Of a stretch of 19,217 nucleotides of DNA, positions 1-9,640 are shown one piece after another. Source of the DNA: Ophiocordyceps camponoti-saundersi (nom. inval.). Lineage: Eukaryota > Ascomycota > Sordariomycetes > Hypocreales > Ophiocordycipitaceae. The stretch spans positions 1 to 19,217 of the forward strand of contig PDHQ01000495.1 of the NCBI GenBank assembly GCA_003339415.1. Direction: 5' to 3'. Each line of letters starts with the position of its first letter. Within the stretch, counting starts at the first letter, position 1. The notes beneath the pieces were generated by a model. It had not been told where the DNA came from. It did not search any database and was given only the letters and a program-made list of their open reading frames with translations. Made by a program: the position numbers and the translations under genes.

Positions 1-130
1 TATAATAAATATAATAAATATAATAAATATAATAAATATAATAAATATAATAAATATAATAAATATAATAAATATAATAAATATAATAAATATAATAAAT
101 ATAATAAATATAATAAATATAATAAATATA
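1..130. repeat. 9-bp tandem repeat (TATAATAAA)n, cut by window start
   Basis: A perfect 9-bp unit, TATAATAAA, is repeated from base 1 for 14 copies and then breaks up at about 127-135. The unit contains only A and T. The left edge of the window lies inside the array, so its true length is unknown. The perfect homogeneity suggests slippage expansion after the surrounding DNA was mutated. Confidence 0.95.
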
Positions 131-1867
131 TAATATTAAGTAGTATATATAACTTTATTTTTATTATAAAGTGTTTTTTAAATAGTTACCTTATAAAATA
201 AAAATTATATAAAAAATCTAAAAAAAGTATATATAATAATTTATTATATATAAGATTTTTCTCTTTTATATAATATACTTTATTATAAGTAAAATACTAG
301 TAATTTATAATCTTTTAAATAAGCTAATAAATAGAAAGTATTTTTAAAACCCTTAATTATTTTAAAAAAAATCTAAAAAAATCTACTTAAAAAGCTTATA
401 ATACTTTTATTATTTAAATTATTTTATTAGAGTTTTAATAAGAAAGATAAGCTTTTACTATAAATAAACTATAATATCTTATTATAAATATTTTTAATAA
501 ACTCTTCTATATATTATTTCTTTATTAGTATTTTATTATTTTTAGGTTTTATATTATAATAGGGTTCTCTTACTTTTTCCGTTAATTTTCTAGCTATTTT
601 ATAAGCTTTTTTCTACATCTTTATCTTTTTTTTATATTTTTTTTCTTACTTTTTACTTATTTTTTAAGGAAAAAGCTTAGATCGCCTAGCGTATTATAAC
701 TTAATTCGCTTAATTCTCTTTTATATAGTTATAGTAGCTAAAAATAATTAGTATTTTTAATTATAAAGCTTTTTTAAGGTAGCTTACCTTAATTAATTAA
801 GGGGGGAGTTACTCCTTAAGCTATTTCTATAAAGCCTAAAAAGGTAATAGTACTAATAAATAACGTTATCTTATTTTTCGGTAAAAAAGCTTTTTTAAGA
901 TACTCTTTTTATCTTTATTAGGTTAAAATTAAAAGTAGTAAAGGAATTTAAAGTTAAGGTTATCTTATAAAACTACTAAGTTATTAAAAAAAAGGGAGAC
1001 TTTGAAAATTTTTCTAAGTATAGGGAAAGTAAGTAAGGGTACTTAGTAATACGCTAAAAAAAGCGCCTTACGCTATATATTTAGTTATAAACTTACTTTT
1101 CCGGGATATACCTTCTTTATATTTTTAAAATATTTTTTAATAGTAAGGTTTAAAGGTTTACTTAAAACCTTATATTACTTATAAGAAGGGGTAGGTATAA
1201 AGAGCTTTTTCTATTAACTTAAGAAAAAAATTAGGAAAAAGCGGTAAAAAAAGTAAAAAAAATATATATAAGATTAATAAAAGCTTAAGCTATCTAATAT
1301 ATTTTTTAAAAATTTTTAGCTATTTTCTTTTTATTTTAAATAAATTCTTAAAAAAAAAGAGAAATATATTTTTATTACTTACTAAGTTATATGCCGCGTA
1401 CTAAGTACCCCCCGCGGGGTAAAGTACTTTTTATAACTTAAGTAATTTTAAAAAAAGTATAAAGTATAATAAAATATAATTTAAAAATATAAAAAAAACT
1501 ACTTTAGCTTTAGACGCTTACTTATATTTTTATAAGGTATATTTCTAAGCTAATATAGTATTATATAAATTAAAAGAATAATTATATAAAATAGCTACTT
1601 ATTTTATAAATTTAATATATTTTATAAAAAAGATATAAAGGTATATAAAAAAGAATTAAAAAAGTAAAAAGTTATTTATTCTTTAAAACTATAAGCTATA
1701 TTTTACTTATAATTTTATAGCTATTATTAGCTTTTCTATTAAATCTTTTATTTAAATAAGGGAAGTTTTTTAAAGTTAATAATATAAATAAAATTAAATT
1801 AATAATTATAATTTTAAGTAAAAAATCTTATAAGAAAGCTTAAAAAATCTATTACTTAAAAAGATTT
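131..1867. other. gene-free RIPed DNA
   Basis: There is no supportable gene here. All frames on both strands are interrupted and the only ATG I see is at 1391. Two G+C islets stand out. One, near 783-840, includes the inverted motif GGAGTTACTCC. The other is the hairpin at 1383-1440, listed separately. The rest is A/T-rich and without recognisable motifs, most likely unrecognisable transposon debris. Confidence 0.75.
1383..1440. repeat. 58-bp inverted repeat with GC core
   Basis: The outer arms are TAAGTTATA (1383-1391) and its exact complement TATAACTTA (1432-1440). The inner arms are GTACTAAGTACCCC (1398-1411) and GGGGTAAAGTAC (1416-1427), which pair with small mismatches. The centre is the perfect palindrome CCCCGCGGGG (1410-1419). 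This is a strong potential hairpin in otherwise A/T-rich DNA. It could be the end of a decayed foldback element or of a Helitron, but no flanking duplication or family motif supports either. Confidence 0.55.
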
Positions 1868-1872
1868 AATTT
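1868..1872. repeat. target-site duplication, left copy (AATTT)
   Basis: AATTT lies directly before the first LTR base at 1873. The same five bases follow the last base of the right LTR (3651-3655). Five-bp duplications are typical of Ty1/copia and Ty3/gypsy integrases. This match fixes the element's outer borders independently of the LTR alignment. Confidence 0.85.
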
Positions 1873-2082
1873 TATAAAAGATTAGTTTATAACTAATTAT
1901 AGCTAGATAAGGGGGTTTATAGTAGATATATTTAAATCTTCCCGATAGCGCTTAGTTATCGCGCGGGGTATATAGCTAGCTTAGGAGGGGGGCTTCTCTC
2001 TCCTCTCTTTCCTTTTCTCGATAGCTTTAATTATAACTTTACCTTAGCTTACTTTTATAATCGCTATAATAAGATTTTTATA
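1873..2082 (+). repeat. 5' LTR of the 1,778-bp element
   Basis: This is the 210-bp left LTR. It aligns to the right LTR at a constant offset of 1568 with no indels. I count 20 differences, about 90% identity, and every one is a transition (C/T or G/A). It contains a mixed tract of G-run, CT-rich run and CTCGATAGC near 1984-2027 that is identical in both LTRs. This copy is generally the more A/T-rich one, so it was more heavily mutated. Confidence 0.88.
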
Positions 2083-3440
2083 TTAATTAAAGCTCCTCTT
2101 ACTACTAACTAAATATAAAAGTAAGATTTTAATATAAAATATTATTAAATTTTACTTATATTAAAGCTATATTTAGCTTATTTTAGCTTTAATTCTTAGC
2201 TAGCTACTATATATATTAAATTTATAATTAATAAAGCTATAATTAAAAAGCTTAAGTTTTAGTTTTATTATATTTTTTTATATTTTAATATTTTTTAGTA
2301 AATATTTTTTCCGTATATTATTATAGCTATAAATTTTTCTTATTAGCTTAAAGCTTTTTTAACGTATATCTTTTAATTTCTCGGAGAGAGTTATAAGGAG
2401 CGCTACGTAAGCTTTTCCTTAGTTAGGATATATTAAAAGCTATTAAAGCCTCTTAGAGAATATATTATAAAGTAGAAATATTTTTTTTAAAGCTAGACTA
2501 TTATATTAGTTTTATTACGCTAAGATTATTTTACTTTTATTTAGGCTATATAAGGAGCTATAAAAGCGCTTAGATTATAAGAATTAGCTTTTAATATATA
2601 TAGCTTTCGCTAGCTTTCTCCGAGGCTTTAATAAAATATTTAGTTCCGGGAATATTCTTAACGCGCTAGTTAATTTACCGCCCCCCCTTATAGCTAACTT
2701 AATAAATATTATATTTATAACTTCTTACCCTCTAAGCGCTATTAGGCGATAGCGTTATTATTATTATAATTAGATTAGTTATTTTAAGCGTAATTATCTA
2801 AAGTTTTATAAGTAAATAAAAGTATTAGGGTTAGGACTTAAGGCGTACGGAGTAAGAAAGTTAAATATAAATCCGGAAAGTTTTACTTAAAAAGATAATA
2901 AATAAAGAGGGATATATATACGCTAAATATTATAACTTAGGTAATTTCTAGCCTTATTATATTACCTTATATAAAGATAGTTTACGCGTAGCTTAGGCGC
3001 GTAGATTTATTAGTAAATATAGATTATAATTATATTACGCCTTAGCTTATAAATTAGCGCTAGTAATATATAATAATAAATATTTAGCTAGCTTTACTAT
3101 TTATTATAATTAAGTTATTTTCTAAGCTTTTTATAACTAATATAATATTACTTAGTTTAATATATTAGCTATATAAGGAAGTTATTTTTTTATTAATATA
3201 TAAGTTTATTTTTCCTTATTTAAGGCGATATATAATTCTAAGCTTATTAAAATCTTCCTTATAAAGATTAAAGTTTAATTCCTTAAGCTATAAGGGAGCT
3301 TTTCCGCCTTCTTATCCTTATTTTTATAAAAGCTATTAAGCTATTAGCTAAGGACTATATAAAATATTTAGTTAGTATAGTAATATATAACTTTTCTATC
3401 CTACGCTCCTATTTCCTTAGCTAGCTTAAGGAGGGGGCTA
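2083..3440 (+). pseudogene. internal region of the LTR element, no recognisable domain
   Basis: This internal domain has lost all long frames. The most protein-like stretch is in the + frame passing through 2910 (about 2874-3100), where stop-free pieces are separated by TAG/TAA codons that could have been Gln or Trp codons. Its residues are rich in Arg, Lys and Tyr (Tyr may stand for Cys or His after RIP), but I recognise no family. A short telomere-like TTAGGGTTAGG at 2824-2834 is probably chance. It could be a gag remnant or unrelated captured sequence. Confidence 0.4.
3428..3437 (+). other. polypurine tract (AAGGAGGGGG)
   Basis: This all-purine decamer lies three bases before the right LTR. 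It is the expected place and composition for the plus-strand priming tract of an LTR retrotransposon, and it sets the element's orientation. Purine runs with few TpG survive RIP well, which explains why it stays legible. Confidence 0.7.
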
Positions 3441-3650
3441 TATAAAGGATTAGCCTATAACTAATCGTAGCTAAATAAGGGGGTTTATAGCGGATATATT
3501 TAGGTCTTCTTAATAGCGCTTAGTTATCGCGTAGGGTATATAGCTAGCTTAGGAGGGGGGCTTCTCTCTCCTCTCTTTCCTTTTCTCGATAGCTTTAATT
3601 ATAACTCTACCTTAGCTTATTTCTATAATCGCTATAATAAGACCTTTATA
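3441..3650 (+). repeat. 3' LTR of the 1,778-bp element
   Basis: This is the 210-bp right LTR, the partner of 1873-2082, with 20 transitions between them and no transversion or indel. At several places this copy keeps CpG, CC or GG where the left LTR has TpA, TT or AA; at two places the reverse is seen. It is followed at once by AATTT, the right target duplication. Confidence 0.88.
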
Positions 3651-3655
3651 AATTT
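3651..3655. repeat. target-site duplication, right copy (AATTT)
   Basis: An exact match to 1868-1872 immediately outside the right LTR. Confidence 0.85.
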
Positions 3656-4377
3656 ATATCTTTAACCTTATTATTAAAGGAGTTATTTTTATAAAAAATA
3701 AAAATTTTATCTATATTTTAGTTTACTAAGCTAAAAAATAACTTAGTAAGGAAAAAAAGGTAAAAAATAGAAAATAATTTATAACTAGGGCTATAATAAG
3801 CTTACTAACCTAAAAAAATAGTATTACGTAAAGGAGACCTTTTTCTTTCTAACTAAATTTTTATATTATTTTTTTCTCTTTAAATAAGCTTTTAAAATAA
3901 ATATTAGTATTTTTAGTACCTAGTATAAGGTAGTAAATAAAATATTTATTATCTTTTTTAATAATTTATTTAAAAGTAGAAAAAAACTATAGCTTTATAA
4001 GATATAATACTTTAAGTAATATAAATCTTAAAAGCCTTTAAAATAATATTATTTAGTACTTATAATAAATTCTTAAAATAATTATATTCTTTTTATTAAT
4101 ATTTTTATAATAATTTTAAGATAATAAATAAAATTATAAAAAAGTAATCTTTAGCTATAATAATACTTATTTATTTCTTTAGATTATTATTTATTATTAT
4201 ATAATTTACTATAGTTTTTTTTTCTTATTAATATTTTTAAAAAATGTTTTTTAAAAAAGTATTATTTTTAACCTTTTATTAAAAAATAAGTAAAATAGTT
4301 AAAATTATAAAAAAAGAACTATTAATAAGCGCTTTTAATAAGGTCTTTTTTAAAAATATAAAATAAATAGTTAACGC
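3656..4377. other. gene-free RIPed DNA
   Basis: A/T-rich sequence with no open frame, repeat or motif that I can support. One isolated ATG lies near 4243. Confidence 0.7.
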
Positions 4378-4547
4378 TAGGGACTAGTTTTTTAGTCTTT
4401 AGTTAGTTACTAACTAACTAAAATTAGTTACTATAAAGACTTTAGTTAGTTAGTAACTAATTTAGTCCCTAAAAATAAGGACTTTAGTTAGTTAGTCCGG
4501 ACTAACTAAAAAAAGACTAAAAAGTTACTAACTAATTTTAAACCCTA
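4378..4547. mobile_element. foldback / MITE-like inverted-repeat cluster
   Basis: The segment opens with AGGGACTA (4379-4386). Its complement TAGTCCCT ends an inner unit at 4463-4470, and the whole cluster ends with AAACCCT at 4540-4546. Inside are nested complementary pairs (AGTCTTTA against TAAAGACT) and many TTAGTTAG/CTAACTAA motifs in both orientations. There is also a perfect 22-bp palindrome centred on CCGG at 4498/4499. A TA dinucleotide flanks both outer ends (4378-4379, 4546-4547), as after Tc1/mariner insertion, but TA is so common here that this is weak. It is best read as a non-autonomous DNA element of the MITE/foldback type, perhaps two nested copies. Its superfamily cannot be assigned. 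Confidence 0.55.
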
Positions 4548-6880
4548 CTTAAAAGTAAAGCTTACTTAGTTTTAAAACTTTATTAATATTTAATTTTATA
4601 ATCTCCTTAACTATTATATAAAAGTATATATATTAATAATATATTAATTTACTTTAATAGCAAAAAAAAGAATATTAAAAAGAATATTAGAATATAATTT
4701 AACGCTTATATTAAGTAAACTTATAAGGGGATATTTAGAAATTAAAGTTTAATATTTTAAAAATTAAATATTTTAATATAATACTATATATAAGTTAAGG
4801 AATAAGCGTAAACCCTTATAAAATATAAATAATTTAAATTTTAAAATTTAAAAACTTTTATAATTATTAAGCTATTTACTTATTTATAAGATTTTATAAC
4901 TTTATTTAGATTTTTTATTATTATATTTATATTATTACTAAGCTTTTTAATTATTTTTTAAAAAAGATATTATTTTTAAGCTTAGATTTAAATAGAAGAA
5001 AGCTTTTAATAAGATGAAAAAATTAGCTATATAAGCCCTAATACTTGCTTTTTTTAATCTAAAACTCCTAACTTAACTTATAATTAATTTTTCTAAGAAT
5101 ATTACTATTAGTATATTTTAATAATAATAACATAATTAAATATAAAAGCTTATAAGCTTTTTTTAAAAAATAATAAACTTAGGTGAATATATATACTTAA
5201 TTTAAAATTATAAATTTCTCGCTATTATATAAAATCTTAAGTATTTTTACTTAAAATTATTTAATAAAAAGTTTAATATAATTATAAATTATAAAGCTTT
5301 AATTTATTTTATAATAAAAAAACTACTTTTTATTTATTAGGTTTAATAATTTAATTTCTTTATTTAGTTTAATATTTATTTCTTATATTAACTTAGCTAG
5401 TTAAATATAGCTATTAATTTTTTTTTTACGTAAGATAGCTAAGCTTTTAATTATAAAAGCTTATAAAAAGGAAAAAAAAATATTTATAATAATTCCTCTA
5501 AAAAGCCTTAAATTTAAAGCCTTAACCTTAACTTTTATAATTATTTTAATTTACTTTATAAAAGGCTTTATCTTATTAAGTGCGGAGCTAATATAATTAA
5601 TCTAAGAAGAGAATATAAGATAGAATCTTAAATCTCGCGGTAATCTCTTTATTATCCTTAAGTAAAATAATTAGAAGCGATTTTTCCTTTATATTACCTT
5701 TATTTAAAATATATATAAACTAGCTATTTTTGCCTATAATAAGTAAAATAGAATAACTTAGTTATCTTAATAAAGCTATTATTAGCTAAAGATAAAATAA
5801 AATATTCTTTAATATATTTATAATTATTATAAATATTAAAAAAAATAAGATATTATAAAATAAAACTTTAAGTTTATTATACTTTTTACTTTTTTTTTAT
5901 ATAGAAATATATTACTTATAATAAGAAAATAATATTAAAAAAACGCTTTAAGTATAATTATATTTAAACCTTTATTTATAAGCTAAGCTAAATTATTACT
6001 ATACTATTAAGTAAAAAGAATAATATAATAAAGGTACTTATAAGATATTATTTTCGATACCTTTATTATTTTTATAATAGTATTTTATATTTATAATTAT
6101 AAGGAAGCGTAAAGGTAACTAATTAATATATAAATTAAAAGCTATAATTTTATATAAGTAAGTATTAAAATAATAAAAATATTTTCCTTTCCGCTTTAAA
6201 CTTTACGTATAACTCCTTTTAGTATATATTAATTAGTATAACGCTATTTATAATTATTTTCGGAAAAAATATATAAAACTTTTTTCTAGTCCTTAGCCCT
6301 TTAAATTCCTAAATATATTAGCCCTTATTATTATAGCTTATAAACTTATTACTTAAGCGAAGTAAATATAATAATAAGCTTAAGCTATTATAAAAAAAGT
6401 ATATAATAAGTATAAAATATAAGCTAATAAGAGATATTACTTAGTAAATTTTATAATTAGTAAAAATATATTTTTTAGTATAAAGGTTTCTTTATAACTA
6501 TACTTATAACGCGCCTTAACGCGTAATAATTAAAGCTTTTTATAATTATTAAAATATAAGGCTATAGCTATATCTTTAATTTACTAAATAGTTATTAAAT
6601 TATAAACTTATTCTATACTAACTATTTTTAGAAAGCTATTATAAATCTTTTACTTAGCTAAAAAACGCCCCTTACTAAACTAGAAAATATTAATAATATT
6701 TTAAAATAAAAAGTAAACTAAATCCTTAAATTTTTTATTATAAAATAGCGCTATTAGTGAGAATATTAAGTTTATTAATATAGTTATAATTTAGATAAAA
6801 TATAATATTTTACTATAAATTTCTAATATATATTAATAGCTTTTAAGGAATTTTATAATTATTTCCCTAATATTATTAGC
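4548..6880. other. gene-free RIPed DNA
   Basis: There is no supportable coding region over 2.3 kb. The part around 5000-5170 holds a few more surviving TpG/CpA (near 5015, 5045, 5130 and 5163) and a perfect palindrome at 5144-5161. Small G+C islets occur near 5580-5650 and 6500-6520. Apart from these I see only A/T-rich debris. Confidence 0.65.
5144..5161. repeat. 18-bp perfect palindrome
   Basis: AAAAGCTTATAAGCTTTT reads the same on both strands. It could form a hairpin and is followed by a T run. AGCTT and TATAA are abundant locally, so chance is possible. I assign no terminator or operator role. Confidence 0.5.
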
Positions 6881-7038
6881 TTACTTTTTAATCTTTAATA
6901 TTAAATTAAGGCCGCTATAATAAATTATAATTATAAAAATAGTAACTATAATAATATTATGATTTCTCTAAGCGTATAATATTATATTAGGCGTTACTAG
7001 CCCTTATAAGTATATTAAGGCCTTTATTAAAAGGTAAT

Positions 7039-7084
7039 ATTATATACTAGCTTTTATAGAGATTATATACTAGCTTTTATAAAG
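7039..7084. repeat. 23-bp tandem duplication (two units)
   Basis: A 23-bp unit is present twice head to tail (7039-7061 and 7062-7084), with one G/A difference near the unit end. The right copy of the dispersed repeat does not seem to have it, so it is probably a local duplication specific to this copy. Confidence 0.8.
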
Positions 7085-7212
7085 ATTTCCTTTAAATATT
7101 TTATAGTAATTTCTAAGAATTTCCGACTATATTTATATAACCTTAAAAACTTTATTATAAAATTACTTAGAAAGACTTTAAAGGGAAATTACTAGGAAAT
7201 ATAATTACTAAT

Positions 7213-7464
7213 TTTAGAAAATATTACGGCTAATATTATTATAATAAGCTTATTATATATATTTCTTATATTATTAATATTAAGGCTTTATATTTATTTT
7301 ATCTCCTTACTTTTAATATTATTATTAAATTATCTTTAGCTAAACTAAAGGTGCTATAAGGACTAACTTAGTTCTTAGGCCCCTTTATTTATAATTATAA
7401 GAGCGTTGCCCGCTCTTTAAGCCCTAGCCTTAGCCGCCGCGGATATTATTATTATCTTTCTTAA
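7213..7464 (+). pseudogene. C-terminal coding relic, unknown family (copy 1)
   Basis: I do not recognise this protein. The + frame starting at 7213 translates to a sequence that aligns residue by residue with the frame at 18722-18985: both share NKL, then LxLAxLxxL, then stop-GLT-stop, then KS(V/I)A and SLSPxLSR near the end. The two internal stops common to both copies lie where CAA, CAG or TGG would become a stop under RIP. Both copies reach a final stop at a similar place (TAA at 7462-7464 here). Conservation of frame between two diverged copies is the main evidence that this was coding. It may be the 3' end of a transposon ORF or of a duplicated host gene. Confidence 0.45.
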
Positions 7465-7575
7465 TAATAAGGGTATTATAAAAAGCGAAACGTAAAGTAA
7501 TAAGTTTTATTTTTTTTTATAAAAGGTTATTAAAAAAAACTATTTTAATTTTTAATAAATTAATATAAAAAATAT

Positions 7576-8100
7576 AATTATAAATAGCTTTATAAAGAGT
7601 TTATAATTAAGGAAATATTAATAATTTATACGCTAGCTAAATATAGGTATATTAAAAAATAAAGAAAGTTTTAATAGCTTAAATATTATAAAATAATATT
7701 ATAATAATTATCCTTTAGCTTACTTACCCTTAAGGAAAGTATTATAAGTTAAGTTTAAAGCGAAACTTACTAAAAGCTTAAGCTTAGTTAAGTTTATATA
7801 TTAGCTATATAAAATTAATATAAGGGAGCTATTATAGTTAAACTTAATATTAGTATAATATAGCCCTAATCTAAGATAACCTTATATATATAATATCCTG
7901 CTAATAAATATATATATACTTATAAAGTGTTAAATATATATACTTTATTTATAAACTTAACTAAGCTTTAATATTAGTAAGTTAGTTACTTAATATATAC
8001 TACTTACTTTAAAAGATTATCTTTAGTTTATAAAGTAAGCTATATTATATAAGACCTTATAGCGGTACTTACTACTTTCTATATAACTCTTTATTTAAGA
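7576..8100. other. gene-free RIPed DNA
   Basis: Nothing supportable is seen. Isolated surviving TpG occur near 7899 and 7927. This may belong to the retroelement whose faint RT relic follows, but no frame or motif shows it. Confidence 0.6.
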
Positions 8101-8101
8101 A

Positions 8102-8390
8102 GGCTTACTTAGAGTATTTATAAAATACTAAAAAAACGCTAAATTAAAAGTAAAAGTCTTGGAATATAAATTTCACGATTTCTATTAATATATAATAGAT
8201 AATATAGGTATCGCTAGAAAGAGCTAATTTTTTTACTTATAAAGAGTATATTTTTTTCCTTATAGCTAGGTTTTTTAATTACTAGCGCAAACTTAAAGTT
8301 TTTATAAATACGCTTTTTTTTATAAAAATTATTTACCTTACTTTACGCCTCTTTACGCTATTTAAATAATTATATATTATAAGATATTAT
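8102..8390 (+). pseudogene. possible Ty3/gypsy reverse-transcriptase relic
   Basis: In the + frame starting at 8102 the translation gives NAKLKVKV (8135-8158), then a Tyr that may have been Cys, then KFH (8168-8176), followed by YII and, after three residues, GIA (8189-8215). In Ty3/gypsy reverse transcriptases, the segment after the YxDD motif typically reads AxLKxKxxKCEFH followed by FLGxIIxxxGI. About 40 residues later comes FYxxF with a PL ending, and here an SFY...NY...PL pattern occurs at 8297-8353. Order and spacing fit roughly, with a gap of about four residues. Nine stops interrupt the frame, and I could not find the YxDD box upstream in a consistent frame. It is a suggestion rather than an identification. 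Confidence 0.32.
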
Positions 8391-9150
8391 CGCTAATTAT
8401 TTACTAAAAGTATAAAGATAAAAATAATAAGTAAAAATTATAATGTATATAGTTTTTTTATTAGAATATATATACCGCTAGCTACTTAGGAATATAATAC
8501 GCGTTAAATACGTTTTTTTTAGTATATATTATAAAGATTACTATCTCTTTATAAATAAAGTAAGAGGTTAAGGATATATATAAAAAGAAGTTAAACTTAA
8601 GATAATACTAATCTAAAACTAGCGAAATATATTAATATAATAAGTATAGTTAATACGGAAGGAATTTTAAGTATAAAGGAGTATAGCTAAGATATATATA
8701 TAATATATTAATTTCTCTATACTTTTTATTTAAAAAAGTAATTATAAATAAAGTTATTAAATTAATTATTTATAACTTAATTAGTTAAACTATATAAAAT
8801 AGGAGATAGATTATTTTTTAGCTATATAATTTAAGTAAATTACCTAAACTTTATTATTTAAGTTAATATATATATATATATAATTCCTTATAATATTTAG
8901 TTTAACTATTATAATAAAAATAAAATTTAATATTAGCTTTTTATTTAGCTTGAAAAAGATACTTAACTAATACTAATTAATAATAAAGCTAAGTTATTTT
9001 AAATAATCTTCTCTTATTACTTATTATTTAGTTAAAAATAGAAAAATAATTAAAATAAAAAAAATTATTAAAATATTAATATATATAAAAGCTATAATTA
9101 TTATTTTAATAAACTATTAATATATTTTAACTTAACTTTTATATATTTTA
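8391..9150. other. gene-free RIPed DNA
   Basis: There is no convincing coding signal. If the segment to the left is a gypsy relic, the RNase H and integrase should lie here, but I cannot read either. A short (TA)n run sits near 8866-8882. Confidence 0.6.
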
Positions 9151-9345
9151 CGGACTTTATACTTATAGTAACGCGAATACGGACTTCTTATTCTTATATT
9201 ATAAGCGGACTTCGCTCCCTTTATTACCTTATAATAATAGCTAGCCGCGCTTAGAGCGATTCTAAGAGGGAGGGCGACGCTATATAAGTTAATTATAACT
9301 ACGAAAATTTTTTACCTAAAATATAGCTTTACTCCGAATCGTAGT
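9151..9345. other. GC-richer islet with repeated CGGACTT and a small hairpin
   Basis: CGGACTT occurs three times within 62 bp (9151, 9180, 9206). A G+C-richer block follows (about 9205-9290), and then an inverted pair ACTACGA (9298-9304) / TCGTAGT (9339-9345). No ORF, tRNA or 5S-like fold is visible. It may be the border or long terminal repeat of a decayed element, but I found no second copy in the window. Confidence 0.35.
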
Positions 9346-9475
9346 AATTTTAAACCTAAGGGTTTACTATACTTATTACCTTATTAAAAGCTAAGGTAAG
9401 TATTAATAAGATTATTTTAAGAGATATTTTTATTTTTATATAAATAATTATTAAATAAATAGTAAAATTTAAAAA

Positions 9476-9640
9476 GGTCCGAGGAGGTGCCCCCCTTACT
9501 CTAACTTTATCTATTAGTAATATCTTCTTAGCTATTATAGCTATAATTTCCTCTTTTTTTTATAGCTCCGGGGGGAGCGGAACTCCTCTAATATAAGCTA
9601 TAGTTATAGCTAAAGCGCCGGAGAAAATTATCGAAAAGTA
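9476..9640. other. GC-rich islet with GCTCC/GGAGC hairpin
   Basis: This is a run of C- and G-rich blocks, including one TpG (near 9487) and the stem GCTCC (9565-9569) / GGAGC (9574-9578) around a four-G loop. These runs contain almost no CpA or TpG, which is why they survive. The function is unknown. It is probably the more G+C-rich part of an old element. Confidence 0.4.

Larger units (their letters stand above)
1873..3650 (+). mobile_element. short non-autonomous LTR retrotransposon (1,778 bp)
   Basis: Two direct repeats of exactly 210 bp (1873-2082 and 3441-3650) enclose 1,358 bp, with a 5-bp target duplication outside and a polypurine tract just inside the right repeat. Both repeats start TATAAA and end TTTATA. 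With RIP this is what a canonical TG...CA terminus becomes (TA...TA). The interior is far too short for gag-pol and shows no reverse transcriptase, so the element resembles a TRIM or small LARD that was mobilised in trans, or an internally deleted full element. No convincing primer-binding site is visible after 2082. The orientation (+) follows from the tract position. The copy is dead: RIPed throughout, with no open frame. Confidence 0.88.
6905..7575 (+). repeat. dispersed repeat, copy 1 (pairs with 18481-19075)
   Basis: This region matches the right end of the window in the same orientation, about 11.5 kb away. The match is clearest at 7217-7510 against 18729-19020, where long words are shared (for example AAGGACTAACTTAGT, and CTTAGCCGC before a TATTATTATCT-type run). 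The offset drifts by a few bases because of small indels. Weaker similarity extends left to about 6905 against 18481. Differences are mostly but not only transitions, so the two copies had probably diverged before or during RIP. This fits two members of one transposon or gene family. The 5' border is uncertain, and no TIR or target duplication is seen. Confidence 0.65.

Noticed and set aside
1..130. Bacterial-type -10 promoters (TATAAT)
   Set aside because: TATAAT is simply part of the tandem unit and is common throughout this composition.
2083..2100. tRNA primer-binding site after the 5' LTR
   Set aside because: The sequence does not match a common tRNA 3' end even when TpG/CpA loss is allowed for.
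2824..2834. Telomere-like TTAGGGTTAGG
   Set aside because: Fewer than two units, inside the LTR element, and not repeated. Chance is sufficient.
9205..9345. tRNA or 5S rRNA gene in the GC-richer islet
   Set aside because: There is no cloverleaf, no intact T-loop or A/B-box order, and no 5S-like core. Only a 7-bp stem with a 34-base loop is present.
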